From an uncultured Litoreibacter sp. (GTDB lineage Bacteria > Pseudomonadota > Alphaproteobacteria > Rhodobacterales > Rhodobacteraceae): a stretch of DNA of 64,000 nucleotides. Below the pieces are notes generated by a model. That model searched no databases, was not told the DNA's origin, and saw nothing but the letters and a program-made list of their open reading frames with translations. The position numbers were made by a program, and so were the translations under genes. This document shows positions 55,362 to 63,890 of this stretch, in pieces (positions within the stretch are counted from its first letter, which is position 1; every line of letters begins with the position of its first letter). The stretch spans positions 3,538,501 through 3,602,500 of the forward strand of contig NZ_CANMXB010000001.1 in assembly GCF_947501785.1 (NCBI RefSeq), given 5' to 3'.

Positions 55362-56759
55362 CTAGACGTTTGGGTAGCAGAAGCTGTCTGTGGAACAGTC
55401 GCCGCCCTCCAACCGGATCTGGTGGGACCGGTAGCCTTTGGGGAATTCGACGTAGAAGTCTTTGTCGAGATGGAAGCCGTTCTCGTCATTGTTGGCCATG
55501 ACCATCTGGCCGCCCTCATCGTCGGGGTAGAACTGGTCGTCCCACGTGGAATAGAGCGAGTTGGTCCAGTAGACCCGTTTACCGTCGCGGCTGATCTCCA
55601 CCATTTGCGGGCCGTAGACAAACGGCTTGCCGTTGGGGTGGTCCGCGCCTTTGGCGATGCCGCCAACTTCAACTTTGCCCGCGAGCACCGGGTTCATTGG
55701 GTCGGAGACGTCATACTGGTGCATCTCGCCCAAACCCCAACAGGCGACGTAAAGATATTTGTCATCCAGGCTGAGGTCGATATCGGTGACCAAGGGCGGC
55801 ACCGCGCCGAAGCCTTGCAGCAACGGCGGCAGGTTTTCGGGGTCTTCGGGCCGCGGGTCGATGGTGATGACCTTCTTGGACTGCCAATTGCCGTCGTCGT
55901 CACGCCACCATGTGAAGATCGCGCCTTGCAGGTTGGTCGTGTCGACCACCACGCCGCAGAAACCATAGGATTTGGCGGGGTCATGGGCGGGACGGATTTC
56001 CAGCGCCATTTGGTAGTTCTCGCCAAAGTCGATGGTCTGGATGTTCTTGCGCTTGCGCAGGTCCCAGAAGTGGATGGAATGCCCGTATTTGTTGGACAAA
56101 AGATCGTCGGGAACCACGCCGTTCTCGAACTGCGGAGGCAGGCCCCATTCAGACGACACCATGTAGTCTTGAGGCAGGTTCCACCAGAAGTCGTAATGTT
56201 TGTCCTGCTTGCCGCGGTCCATCTCGTAGCGGCCGATGATGTCAAAGGTTTCGCAATCCATGATGAAGATGCCGGGCGGGCCGTCGGTGCCGTCCTCCCC
56301 GCCGCCGCCAAGGGTGGAGACGTAGATGCCCTCGGGGCCGCAATGGATGGTGTGCGGGCGGGAGTAGCCGGTTTTGGCGAAAACCTCCTCCGGCTCGATG
56401 GTTTTGTGGATCTTGGCCTTCAGCGGATCTTTGACGTCGATGATGTAGATGCGCGAGGAGCGGATTCCCGGCACGATCAGATAGCGGCGTTCGAGGAATG
56501 CGTGGCCCGTCAGCGGCGAAAGGGCGGAAGAGCAAGCATTCCAGCCGAAATGGTGAAATTCGTCGCCTTTGTGGGGGACGATGACCTGATGCACGATCTC
56601 GCCATAGGTTTTGGATTTGGGGTTCACATCCACCACCGCGATGCCATCGGATTGCGATCCGTCGGGGCTGAGCATGATGGTGAAGGCGTAGTTTTCGGTC
56701 GGGGCCGCCATGGCAAGCTGCGGCGTTGCGTGGAACGTGGGGTCTGGCCTTAGGTTCAT
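55362..56759 (-). CDS. mtoX: Selenium-binding protein 56 / methanethiol oxidase family
   Basis: 465 residues, full length for SBP56. The sequence MNLRPDPTFHATPQLAMAAP, then GDEFHHFGWNACSSA, RPHTIHCGPEGIYVSTLGG, and PPLVTDIDLSLDDKYLYVACWGLGEMHQYDVSD are typical. In Hyphomicrobium and roseobacters this family (MtoX) oxidises methanethiol, from DMSP breakdown, to formaldehyde, H2S and H2O2, and needs Cu. The strain-specific function here is inferred; other members only bind Se. No signal peptide is visible although MtoX can be periplasmic. GGAGG lies 7 bases before the ATG at 56759. Confidence 0.85.
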   Translation of the reverse strand: MNLRPDPTFHATPQLAMAAPTENYAFTIMLSPDGSQSDGIAVVDVNPKSKTYGEIVHQVIVPHKGDEFHHFGWNACSSALSPLTGHAFLERRYLIVPGIRSSRIYIIDVKDPLKAKIHKTIEPEEVFAKTGYSRPHTIHCGPEGIYVSTLGGGGEDGTDGPPGIFIMDCETFDIIGRYEMDRGKQDKHYDFWWNLPQDYMVSSEWGLPPQFENGVVPDDLLSNKYGHSIHFWDLRKRKNIQTIDFGENYQMALEIRPAHDPAKSYGFCGVVVDTTNLQGAIFTWWRDDDGNWQSKKVITIDPRPEDPENLPPLLQGFGAVPPLVTDIDLSLDDKYLYVACWGLGEMHQYDVSDPMNPVLAGKVEVGGIAKGADHPNGKPFVYGPQMVEISRDGKRVYWTNSLYSTWDDQFYPDDEGGQMVMANNDENGFHLDKDFYVEFPKGYRSHQIRLEGGDCSTDSFCYPNV

Positions 56760-56965
56760 GAAAATTCCTCCCAATTGAATCTGTCATATTCAGGTTCGAT
56801 TGGCGGATGCTGTTTCAAACCCTGTTGGTCTTGGGACGGCTTCTACGCGGCTGTGGCTGCAGTCCGTTTTAAATGTAAGACAATTGAGCGCGAGTCGGAT
56901 TTCAAAAGCAAGGAAATTCTTCCGTGCGTCCGATATGATTTGGAATATTGTTCTTTCGCAGAGGG

Positions 56966-57733
56966 TTAGGGGGCGGGCAGGCCCAGTGCTGCGCGACCCT
57001 CGGCGGTCTTCATGGAGAAGTCCTGCCCGAGCCACGCATCGCCGCCGGGGCCGCAGAGGTAGGCGAGGCCTTGCGCCACCCATTCCGGTGGGATGTGTAC
57101 ATTGGGGTCCAACTGACTGACCGGATTGATGCCGCTGTCCCTGATTTGCAGCTGCATTTCTGTCGCCACAGTGCCCGGCGATAGGCCCATTATGCGGATG
57201 CCGTGATCGGCCATTTCCTTGTGCCCGCATTTTGTCAGGGACAACACGGCGGCCTTGGTGGCGCAATAGTGGCTCCAGCCTTCCAGCGCGCCGGTGGCGG
57301 CACCAGATGAGATATTGATGATTGTGCCAGCCCCCTGCTTTTGCATGATCGGCAGCGCTGAGTGGTAGCCGTAATAGACGCCCTTGAGGTTTACATCGAC
57401 CACATGGGTCCAATCCTCGGGGTCGCTGTCGGTGATGCGGGTGATGGGGTCGATCAGGCCCGCATTGTTGATCAGAACGTCGATGGTGCCATACGTCTCG
57501 ACCGCAGTATCGACCGCGTTTTTGACGTCGTGATGCCAGGCCACGTCGCACTGCACCGCCGTTGCCTTCCTTCCGGCGTCTGCAATTTCAGCTGCAATTT
57601 TCTCAATCGCGTCGGTGCTGCGCGCGGCGAGAACCAAATTTGCGCCAAGCGTCGCGAAATGTCGGGCAGCGGCTTCGCCGATGCCACGACTGGCGCCGGT
57701 GATCAGCACGGTTTTGTTGGTCAGGTCGGTCAT
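56966..57733 (-). CDS. Short-chain dehydrogenase/reductase
   Basis: 255 residues. TGASRGIGEAAARHF (cofactor), NNAGLIDPI and catalytic HYCATKAAVL (Tyr, Lys), then SPGTVATEM. NAD(P)-dependent alcohol/ketone oxidoreductase of unknown substrate. It lies 17 bases after the azoreductase stop on the same strand, so the two may be one transcript. A 206-base gap with no gene separates its stop from the MtoX-like gene start. Confidence 0.92.
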   Translation of the reverse strand: MTDLTNKTVLITGASRGIGEAAARHFATLGANLVLAARSTDAIEKIAAEIADAGRKATAVQCDVAWHHDVKNAVDTAVETYGTIDVLINNAGLIDPITRITDSDPEDWTHVVDVNLKGVYYGYHSALPIMQKQGAGTIINISSGAATGALEGWSHYCATKAAVLSLTKCGHKEMADHGIRIMGLSPGTVATEMQLQIRDSGINPVSQLDPNVHIPPEWVAQGLAYLCGPGGDAWLGQDFSMKTAEGRAALGLPAP

Positions 57734-57750
57734 GGGGGCGGGGTCCTTCG

Positions 57751-58365
57751 TTAGATCATCAGCGCAAGGTCGGCGCGGGCTTGGTCCATGTTGCGCGTCA
57801 CTGTGTCGGCATCTGCCGTGGTGGATTGCACGGACACGACTTGCACGTCCTCAATTCCGATGAAGCCTAACAGGAAGCGCAGGTAGGGTTCCAGAAAGTT
57901 TGCGGCTTCTTTGGGTTGGCCCTGCAAGTAATCGCCGGACCCGTACCCGCAGACGACAATGGCGCGTTTGGTTTGGGTGAGGCCTTTGAATGCGCCGTCT
58001 TCATAGGAAAACGTGTGGCCCATGCGGGTGACCAGATCGATCCAAGCCTTAAGCGCTGCGGGGACGCCGAAATTGTAGAGCGGTGCTGTGATAAGCAGCA
58101 GGTCGGCGGAGTGCAATTCGGCGATGAGTTGGTCGGACAGGGCGGTTGCTTCCTTCATCTCGGGCGTTTGATCGTCCGGCGGCGTGAAAAACCCTGCGAT
58201 GGTGTCTTGCGACAAGTAGGGGATCGAGCCGTCTGGCGTGTTGCGGGTTATCACGGTGCCGGCGGGGTTGGCGGCCAGCCACGCCGCCTGCGCTTGATCG
58301 CCTAGGGCCCGGGTGTGAGACCCTTCGACACGGGTGCTGCTGTCAATTCTGAGTAGGGTGGGCAT
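57751..58365 (-). CDS. azoR: FMN-dependent NADH-azoreductase / flavodoxin-like quinone reductase
   Basis: 204 residues from ATG 58365 (MPTLLRIDSSTR). The flavodoxin-like fold shows RIDSSTR at the FMN phosphate loop, LLITAPLYNFGVPAALKAWIDLVTRMGHTF, and VVCGYGSGDYL, which are typical of AzoR. It reduces quinones, azo compounds or other electrophiles with NAD(P)H. Divergent from a LysR regulator (101 bases), as for many inducible azoreductases. A longer open frame at the 5' end is not used. Confidence 0.93.
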   Translation of the reverse strand: MPTLLRIDSSTRVEGSHTRALGDQAQAAWLAANPAGTVITRNTPDGSIPYLSQDTIAGFFTPPDDQTPEMKEATALSDQLIAELHSADLLLITAPLYNFGVPAALKAWIDLVTRMGHTFSYEDGAFKGLTQTKRAIVVCGYGSGDYLQGQPKEAANFLEPYLRFLLGFIGIEDVQVVSVQSTTADADTVTRNMDQARADLALMI

Positions 58366-58466
58366 TCGGGTAAACTCCGTCAGTGTTGCGTTGGGCAAGG
58401 GATAGCCAAGGCATGTCGTGCAAAAAATGGTGGATACCGCATCGCATTGATGTGATATTCGCACGA

Positions 58467-59381
58467 ATGGAGATTGCATCCCTGATCCTCGCGCGGCAGG
58501 TCGCGCAGCTTGGTAGTTTTGCTGCCGTCGCACGGGCGGGGGATGTGGATCCGTCTTCGGTGTCCCGCGCAGTGGCGAGCGTTGAGGCACAGGCTGGGAT
58601 CAGGCTGTTCAACCGCTCTACCCGCAGCTTGTCCTTGACGGCGGAGGGGGCCGCCTATTTGGAACGCATTGGCCCCGCCTTGGACGAAATTGCGGCGGCG
58701 GGGGAGGCCGCGGCGCGGGTGCGCAGCACGCCGAAAGGGTTGGTGCGGCTAACGGCTTCTGTTGCTTTTGGTTGCGAGTGCCTTGTGCCGCTATTGCCGG
58801 AACTGAGGGAGGCCCTTCCGGATGTTGAACTGGATTTGGTGTTGACCGACCAGCGGGTTGATTTGGCGGAGCAGGGGATTGATCTAGCGATCAGGTTGGC
58901 GGCGTCTCCGCAGGGCGATCTGATAAGCAGCAAGCTGCGCGCGACGCGGTATATGGTCTGCGCCTCGCCTGACTATGTTGCAAGCCATGCGCCGGTGGCG
59001 TCGCCTGCCGACCTGCGGGAGCATGCCTGTTTGCGCTACACCTTGCCTGGCCTGAGAGCCGCGTGGTGGTTCAAATCGAAAGACGGGTCGGTGCAAGAAG
59101 TACCGGTGCGCGGCCCGATCAGCATTTCGAACCCGTTGGCATTGCGGGCCGCAGTGCGTGAGGGCATGGGGCCGGGGTTGCTGACGGATTGGCTGGTCGC
59201 TGACGATCTGGCCAACGGTCGACTGGTGCAGCTGTTGCCGGAATTTCAGGCAACCGCGTCGGAGTTCGAGACCGGCGCATGGCTTTTATACCCCAGCCGA
59301 TCGCAACTACCGCGCAAGACGCGGGCGGTGATGGACTTTCTGAAAGCGCGGCTGGGACAATCGGCCTCAGGCGGGTTGTGA
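58467..59381 (+). CDS. LysR family transcriptional regulator
   Basis: 304 residues. Helix-turn-helix at about 5-60 (GSFAAVARAGDVDPSSVSRAVASVEAQAGIRLFNRSTRSLSLT) and a periplasmic-binding-like effector domain (about 90-300). Divergent from azoR, suggesting that it controls that gene and perhaps the SDR. The start ATG 58467 is set by the conserved HTH; the open frame before it is not used. The sequence resembles the regulators of quinone or electrophile responses, but the inducer is unknown. Confidence 0.93.
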   Translation: MEIASLILARQVAQLGSFAAVARAGDVDPSSVSRAVASVEAQAGIRLFNRSTRSLSLTAEGAAYLERIGPALDEIAAAGEAAARVRSTPKGLVRLTASVAFGCECLVPLLPELREALPDVELDLVLTDQRVDLAEQGIDLAIRLAASPQGDLISSKLRATRYMVCASPDYVASHAPVASPADLREHACLRYTLPGLRAAWWFKSKDGSVQEVPVRGPISISNPLALRAAVREGMGPGLLTDWLVADDLANGRLVQLLPEFQATASEFETGAWLLYPSRSQLPRKTRAVMDFLKARLGQSASGGL

Positions 59382-59432
59382 AACCAGGAGGCTGCCCCTA
59401 GGTAAGCCGGAACTCAACGGGGCGAGGTGGAT

Positions 59433-60413
59433 ATGGGCGGAATTCTGGATCTTGCGGCGGCGAACCTGCTGTCTCCCATCATCTTAAGCTTTGCACTTGG
59501 GGTTGCGGCGGCTTTGGCGCGGTCCGATTTGAATTTTCCCGAAGCCATTGCCAAAGGCATGTCGCTCTATCTGCTGTTTGCCATCGGGTTCAAAGGCGGG
59601 GCCAGCGTGGCGGGGCATGGCGTGGACGCGTTGTTGATCGGCTCGCTGATCGCAGGCGTAGTGCTGTCTGGCCTGATTCCGTTCGTGGCCTACGCCCTGC
59701 TGCGCGTGATGACCAAGCTGAGCGCGCTGGACGCCGCGGCCGTGGCGGCGCATTACGGTTCCATTTCGATTGTGACCTTTGTCGCGGCGTCGTCCGTTTT
59801 GGACGCGCAAGGCATTGGGTCGGAGGGCTATATGGTGGCCGTGGCTGCTGCGATGGAAGCGCCTGCCATTGTGGCCGCCCTGTGGTTGGTGTCGCGGTCC
59901 AACCCCGACAGCGGCGGCATGAGCGGCGAGCTGATGCGGGAGATCATGTTGAACGGCTCCATCGTGTTGCTGGTGGGCGCATTCCTGATCGGGGGCATCA
60001 CCGGCGCTGAAGGCAAAGCTGAGATCGACGCGTTTATCACGGCACCTTTCAAAGGCGTTTTGTGCCTGTTCTTGCTGGATATGGGGCTGGTTGCTGGGCG
60101 CGGATTGCGCAACGCCAAGGGCACTGTTTCGGGCATGGTCGTGGCGTTTGGCCTGATCATGCCGTTGGTTGGGGCCACGTTTGGGCTGGTGGCGGGCGCG
60201 GTGCTGGGCTTGTCCACTGGCGGCGTCGCGCTGATGATGGTGCTGTCGGCCTCGGCCAGCTACATTGCGGTGCCGGCGGCCATGCGGGTGGCGCTGCCAG
60301 AGGCCAATCCGGCCGTCTACCTGACCCTGTCATTGGGGATCACCTTCCCCTTCAATCTGGTCCTGGGCATCCCGCTCTACATTGCCGTCGCCAGCACAGT
60401 TATCGGAGGTTAA
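59433..60413 (+). CDS. sbtA: SbtA-type sodium-dependent bicarbonate permease
   Basis: 326 residues with about ten transmembrane helices in two halves. The start GGILDLAAANLLSPIILSFALG and the conserved AAHYGSISIVTFVAA region with GFKGGASVAGHG are SbtA features (Na+/HCO3- symporter, family PF05982). GAGG precedes the ATG at 59433 (an upstream GTG is possible). It is followed after 3 bases by its PII-like regulator SbtB, confirming the identification. Inorganic carbon uptake in a heterotroph probably feeds anaplerotic carboxylation; no RuBisCO is in the window. Confidence 0.92.
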   Translation: MGGILDLAAANLLSPIILSFALGVAAALARSDLNFPEAIAKGMSLYLLFAIGFKGGASVAGHGVDALLIGSLIAGVVLSGLIPFVAYALLRVMTKLSALDAAAVAAHYGSISIVTFVAASSVLDAQGIGSEGYMVAVAAAMEAPAIVAALWLVSRSNPDSGGMSGELMREIMLNGSIVLLVGAFLIGGITGAEGKAEIDAFITAPFKGVLCLFLLDMGLVAGRGLRNAKGTVSGMVVAFGLIMPLVGATFGLVAGAVLGLSTGGVALMMVLSASASYIAVPAAMRVALPEANPAVYLTLSLGITFPFNLVLGIPLYIAVASTVIGG

Positions 60414-60416
60414 GCC

Positions 60417-60728
60417 ATGGACATGCATGACGCCAAACGTGTGGAAATCATCATCGAAGCGGTGATGGAGAAACGCCTGACGAGGCTACTGACCGACGAG
60501 GGCGTGACCGGGTTTTCGGTGCTGCCCGTCAAGGGCGGGTCTGGCCGGTCGGGGCAATGGTCGCGACAGGGCACTGTGGGGCGCGCGGACGGGATGTCTG
60601 CGGTGGTGTGCCTTGTGAAGCCGGAAAGGCTTGATGCGTTGCTGGAGGCTGTGTTGGGCGTCTTGACCCGCCATATCGGCGTGGTGAACGTCACGGACGC
60701 CAAAGTGCTGCGGGCGGAGCGGTTCTGA
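60417..60728 (+). CDS. sbtB: SbtB-type PII-like regulator of bicarbonate permease
   Basis: 103 residues with the ferredoxin-like PII fold: KRVEIIIEAVMEKRLTRLLTDEGVTGFSVLPVKGGSG (beta1-alpha1-beta2) and VVCLVKPERLDALLEAVLGVL (beta3-alpha2). The T-loop (about 38-58) is glycine-rich (GGSGRSGQWSRQG). SbtB trimers plug SbtA and respond to cAMP or adenine nucleotides in cyanobacteria. The C-terminal Cys pair used by some cyanobacterial SbtB proteins is missing. It starts three bases after sbtA. Confidence 0.9.
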   Translation: MDMHDAKRVEIIIEAVMEKRLTRLLTDEGVTGFSVLPVKGGSGRSGQWSRQGTVGRADGMSAVVCLVKPERLDALLEAVLGVLTRHIGVVNVTDAKVLRAERF

Positions 60729-60729
60729 G

Positions 60730-61356
60730 CTAGACCGCCTTGGCGAGATAGCCTCTGCTGGTGCGCGAGGGCGGGCCGCTTGGGAACGCATAATCCGTTT
60801 CCAGCTGCCAGCCGGCTTGATCCAGCATGTTTTCCACCTGGTCCGCGCGGTAGGCGCGGTGACGCCATTGCAGCCAGATGATGGCATTGCACCAATGGGG
60901 CTTGGAGACAGACAGCCACAGCCGCGCGTCCGGCGCGACCAGCGCCCGCATCTGGCGCAGCATCTGGACGGGGTCGGCGGCGTGTTCCAGCACGTGGGCG
61001 GCCATCAGGCAGTGATAGCTTTGGTCCGGCGCGTGATCCTGCAGCGTTTGCGCGCGGGTTTGCGCGACGACCCCACGCTTGGCCAATGCGCGGGCCCCAT
61101 GGGTCAGCATTTCAGCCGAAGGGTCGAGCAAGGTGACCTGCTGGTCGGGACCGTGAATGGCGATCCACGCTTCCGCAAAGGCGGCGGTGCCACAGCCGAT
61201 ATCGAGGACGCGGGTGCCGGAAGGCGCGCGGAAATTTTGAGACGAGAGTAGGCCGAGATAGGCGTCGTAATAGCCAAGCAGGCGCATCTTGTCGGCCCAC
61301 CGGCTGGCGGCGATGTCGTATTTGGTGGCGAGCGTATCTGGATTGGCCGTCGTCAT
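60730..61356 (-). CDS. Class I SAM-dependent methyltransferase
   Basis: 208 residues from ATG 61356 (MTTANPDTLATKYD). SAM motif I is VLDIGCGTAAF, followed by HCLMAAHVLEHAADPVQMLRQM, the usual post-motif. It methylates an unknown acceptor. It ends one base after the convergent sbtB gene. The 216-base gap after its start (61357-61572) holds no clear gene, only the dispersed 22-base motif. Confidence 0.9.
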   Translation of the reverse strand: MTTANPDTLATKYDIAASRWADKMRLLGYYDAYLGLLSSQNFRAPSGTRVLDIGCGTAAFAEAWIAIHGPDQQVTLLDPSAEMLTHGARALAKRGVVAQTRAQTLQDHAPDQSYHCLMAAHVLEHAADPVQMLRQMRALVAPDARLWLSVSKPHWCNAIIWLQWRHRAYRADQVENMLDQAGWQLETDYAFPSGPPSRTSRGYLAKAV

Positions 61357-61514
61357 AGCGCGACTATGCCACAGCGGCGCAGAGGCAGGAAGCGGGCATT
61401 GGTGAGCGCCGGGCTGGAAGAATTGAGCGTGCCTGCGGCCCGCGCGTGATGCCCCTCGCCTGCGGCTTGGGGTGATTGGGGCTTCGCCCCATCGTCGCTG
61501 CGCTCCTCCCCCCA

Positions 61515-61536
61515 GCATATTTCTGGCAAAAAGAAG
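61515..61536. repeat. Dispersed 22-base motif, copy B
   Basis: GCATATTTCTGGCAAAAAGAAG in the gap between the methyltransferase and the membrane protein gene. It matches copy A (50781-50802) at 16 of 22 positions. Confidence 0.4.
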
Positions 61537-61572
61537 CTTGGCCCGGGGTGAGACAGGTTGGGGCTGGACATG

Positions 61573-62508
61573 TCAGCGGGCGATGACGTTGTTGATCAGG
61601 TAGTCTGCGCTTTGGCGCATGGCCAGTGATTGCAGCGGGCCGAAATACCAAGACGGGTCGAGATGGCTCTCGTAGCGCAGGGTGAGGGTGACGCGGGTGG
61701 TGCCGTTGTCTTGCTCATGAAAATGCACCTCGGTGCCGTCGATATCCATATAGCCCGCGAGGTAGCTGGTGTTTTTGGTGACCGTGGTGTGGATGTAGTC
61801 GGGGCGAACCTCGTCGAGGTGCAGATGCATCTGGCCCCGTTTGGCCAGCGTGAAGAACCAGCGTTTGTAAATGAAGTCGAGGCTGTGGGTGTCGCCCGCG
61901 TTGAGGCTGCCCGCGTTGACCTGCACGGGCAGCGGGAAGACCGACAGTAACCAGGTGCGGTCGTTGTTGAAGGTGATGGGCTTGGCCATATTTGCCTGCA
62001 GCTCGGCGGCGGTTGCGGGCAGCTCCCGGGTGACCGATACGGTTTGAAAGCGCGGCAGCGAGGTGGCGGCGGTGAGCCCTTCGATGGAGAGCAGCGCCAC
62101 AAGCGCGGGGATCGCATAGGCCTTCATCTGCGAATTGCGCGTGCGGGCGTTTTGCCGGATTTCCATGAACACATAGGCCAGCAATGCGCCCAACAGGTAG
62201 ATCGGGATCATGAAGAGCACGCAGATGAACCCCTCCATCAGCAGGGCGGAGGAGGCGAGCATAACGATCATCGCGCTGCGGACATGGCGCAGCACATGTC
62301 CGGCGACCGTGTCATCGCTGCGGGGGGCAGTGAACTGGTGGAGCAGGATGGAGATCACAAATGGGATCGCCAGATAAACCACCACCGAGTCGCCATAGCG
62401 GCTTTCCAGCATAGCTTTCATCGTGAGCGTTGCCGCCCCGATGATGAACATCAGCCGTGCGTAGAAAGGCGTGCCGTTGAAGAGCCATGTTTTGAAGCGC
62501 TTGTGCAT
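61573..62508 (-). CDS. Membrane-anchored SRPBCC/cyclase-like protein
   Basis: 311 residues. The N-terminal half has about five hydrophobic segments (15-35, 45-60, 75-100, 105-120 and 128-145). The C-terminal half (about 150-311) is soluble-looking and resembles an SRPBCC-type fold (TWLLSVFPLP, KRWFFTLAKRGQMHLHLDEV, VHFHEQDNGTTRVTLTLRYESHL). The combination is uncommon; it may bind a hydrophobic ligand at the membrane. No family name is certain. It is divergent from the MFS transporter (about 85 bases), suggesting a shared regulation or function. Confidence 0.7.
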   Translation of the reverse strand: MHKRFKTWLFNGTPFYARLMFIIGAATLTMKAMLESRYGDSVVVYLAIPFVISILLHQFTAPRSDDTVAGHVLRHVRSAMIVMLASSALLMEGFICVLFMIPIYLLGALLAYVFMEIRQNARTRNSQMKAYAIPALVALLSIEGLTAATSLPRFQTVSVTRELPATAAELQANMAKPITFNNDRTWLLSVFPLPVQVNAGSLNAGDTHSLDFIYKRWFFTLAKRGQMHLHLDEVRPDYIHTTVTKNTSYLAGYMDIDGTEVHFHEQDNGTTRVTLTLRYESHLDPSWYFGPLQSLAMRQSADYLINNVIAR

Positions 62509-62594
62509 GGCTGCAAGTTAATGTGCGCTGGTGCGAGGAGGGAAGTGCGCAATATGCCTCGCCATTGCGCGGCAGGAGGCGTATCGGTGAAGAC

Positions 62595-63839
62595 ATGATC
62601 GGAGACAGCATCAGACAAATGCCGCTTGCGGAGGCCCGCAAGCTGCCATTTCACCGTCAGCCGGTGTTCTTGTTGTTCTTGATGGCCTTTGCCATGCCGA
62701 TCGCCTTTGCGACCTGGTCGGCGCTGCTGAACAACTTCGTCGTGGAGGCCGCCAGCTTCACCGGCGTCGAGATCGGCTGGCTGCACACGGTGCGTGAAAT
62801 CCCAGGCTTTTTGGCGGTGACGGTGATCTTTGTGATCATCTTCGTGCGCGAGCAGGTTTTGGGGCTGGTGTCGCTGGTGCTTTTGGGCGGGGCCTCGGCC
62901 CTGACGGCGTATTTCCCGAGCGTGGGCGGTATCATGATGCTGACCCTGATCTCTTCCATCGGGTATCACTATTACGAGACGGTGAACCAGTCGCTGCAGC
63001 TGCAGTGGATAGAGATCGAAAAGGCCCCGCAGGTTTTGGGTTGGCTGACGGCGGCGGGCTCTTTTGCGTCCCTCATCGCCTACGGGGCGCTGGTGCTGAC
63101 ATGGAAGGCGTTCGATCTGAGCTACGCTTTTGTCTACATGGCGTCTGGCGGCATTACGGTCGCGATTGCGGTCTTCGCATTTTTCTACTTCCCGCAGTTT
63201 GAGGCCCCGAACCCGCAAATCAAGAAGATGGTGCTGCGGCGGCGGTATTGGCTGTATTACGCGCTGCAATTCGTTTCAGGCGCGCGGCGCCAGATTTTTC
63301 TGGTTTTTGCCGCCTTCATGATGGTCGAACATTTCGGGTTCGAAGTGCATGAGGTCACCTCGCTGTTTTTGATCAATTATGTCGCCAACATGGTGTTGGC
63401 CCCGCTGATCGGCAAAGCTATCCACCGCTACGGTGAGCGCAACATGCTTGTGGTGGAATATACCGGCTTGAGCCTGGTGTTTCTTGCCTATGGCGGGATT
63501 TACTATTTCGGCTGGGGCGTCGCCGTTGGCGCGGCGCTATACGTGTTGAACCATCTGTTTTTCTCGATGGCCTTCGCGATCAAGACCTATTTCCAGAAGA
63601 TTGCGGATCCCGCCGATATTGCGCCGACGGCGGCCGTGGCCTTCACCATCAACCATATTGCTGCAGTGTTTCTGCCGGCGCTTTTGGGGTATTTGTGGAT
63701 TGTCAGCGAAATCGGCGTGTTTGTGTTGGCGGCGGGCATGGCGGTGACCTCGCTGGTTTTGTCGATGCTGATCCCGCGCCACCCCACGCCAGGGCGTGAG
63801 ACCATATTTGCCCGCGGACGCGCCGCCCCGGCGGAGTAG
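62595..63839 (+). CDS. MFS family transporter
   Basis: 414 residues from ATG 62595 (MIGDSIRQMPLAEARK), twelve hydrophobic segments, with the conserved loop-like stretch GWLHTVREIPGFLAV and the second-half VEHFGFEVHEVTSLFLINYVANMVLAPLIGK. Major facilitator of unknown substrate. It is divergent from the membrane-anchored SRPBCC-like protein and 51 bases before msrA. Confidence 0.85.
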   Translation: MIGDSIRQMPLAEARKLPFHRQPVFLLFLMAFAMPIAFATWSALLNNFVVEAASFTGVEIGWLHTVREIPGFLAVTVIFVIIFVREQVLGLVSLVLLGGASALTAYFPSVGGIMMLTLISSIGYHYYETVNQSLQLQWIEIEKAPQVLGWLTAAGSFASLIAYGALVLTWKAFDLSYAFVYMASGGITVAIAVFAFFYFPQFEAPNPQIKKMVLRRRYWLYYALQFVSGARRQIFLVFAAFMMVEHFGFEVHEVTSLFLINYVANMVLAPLIGKAIHRYGERNMLVVEYTGLSLVFLAYGGIYYFGWGVAVGAALYVLNHLFFSMAFAIKTYFQKIADPADIAPTAAVAFTINHIAAVFLPALLGYLWIVSEIGVFVLAAGMAVTSLVLSMLIPRHPTPGRETIFARGRAAPAE

Positions 63840-63890
63840 CAATTGGGGCTGCATGCCCTATATCTGAGAGACAGACTTCAGGAGACCGAG

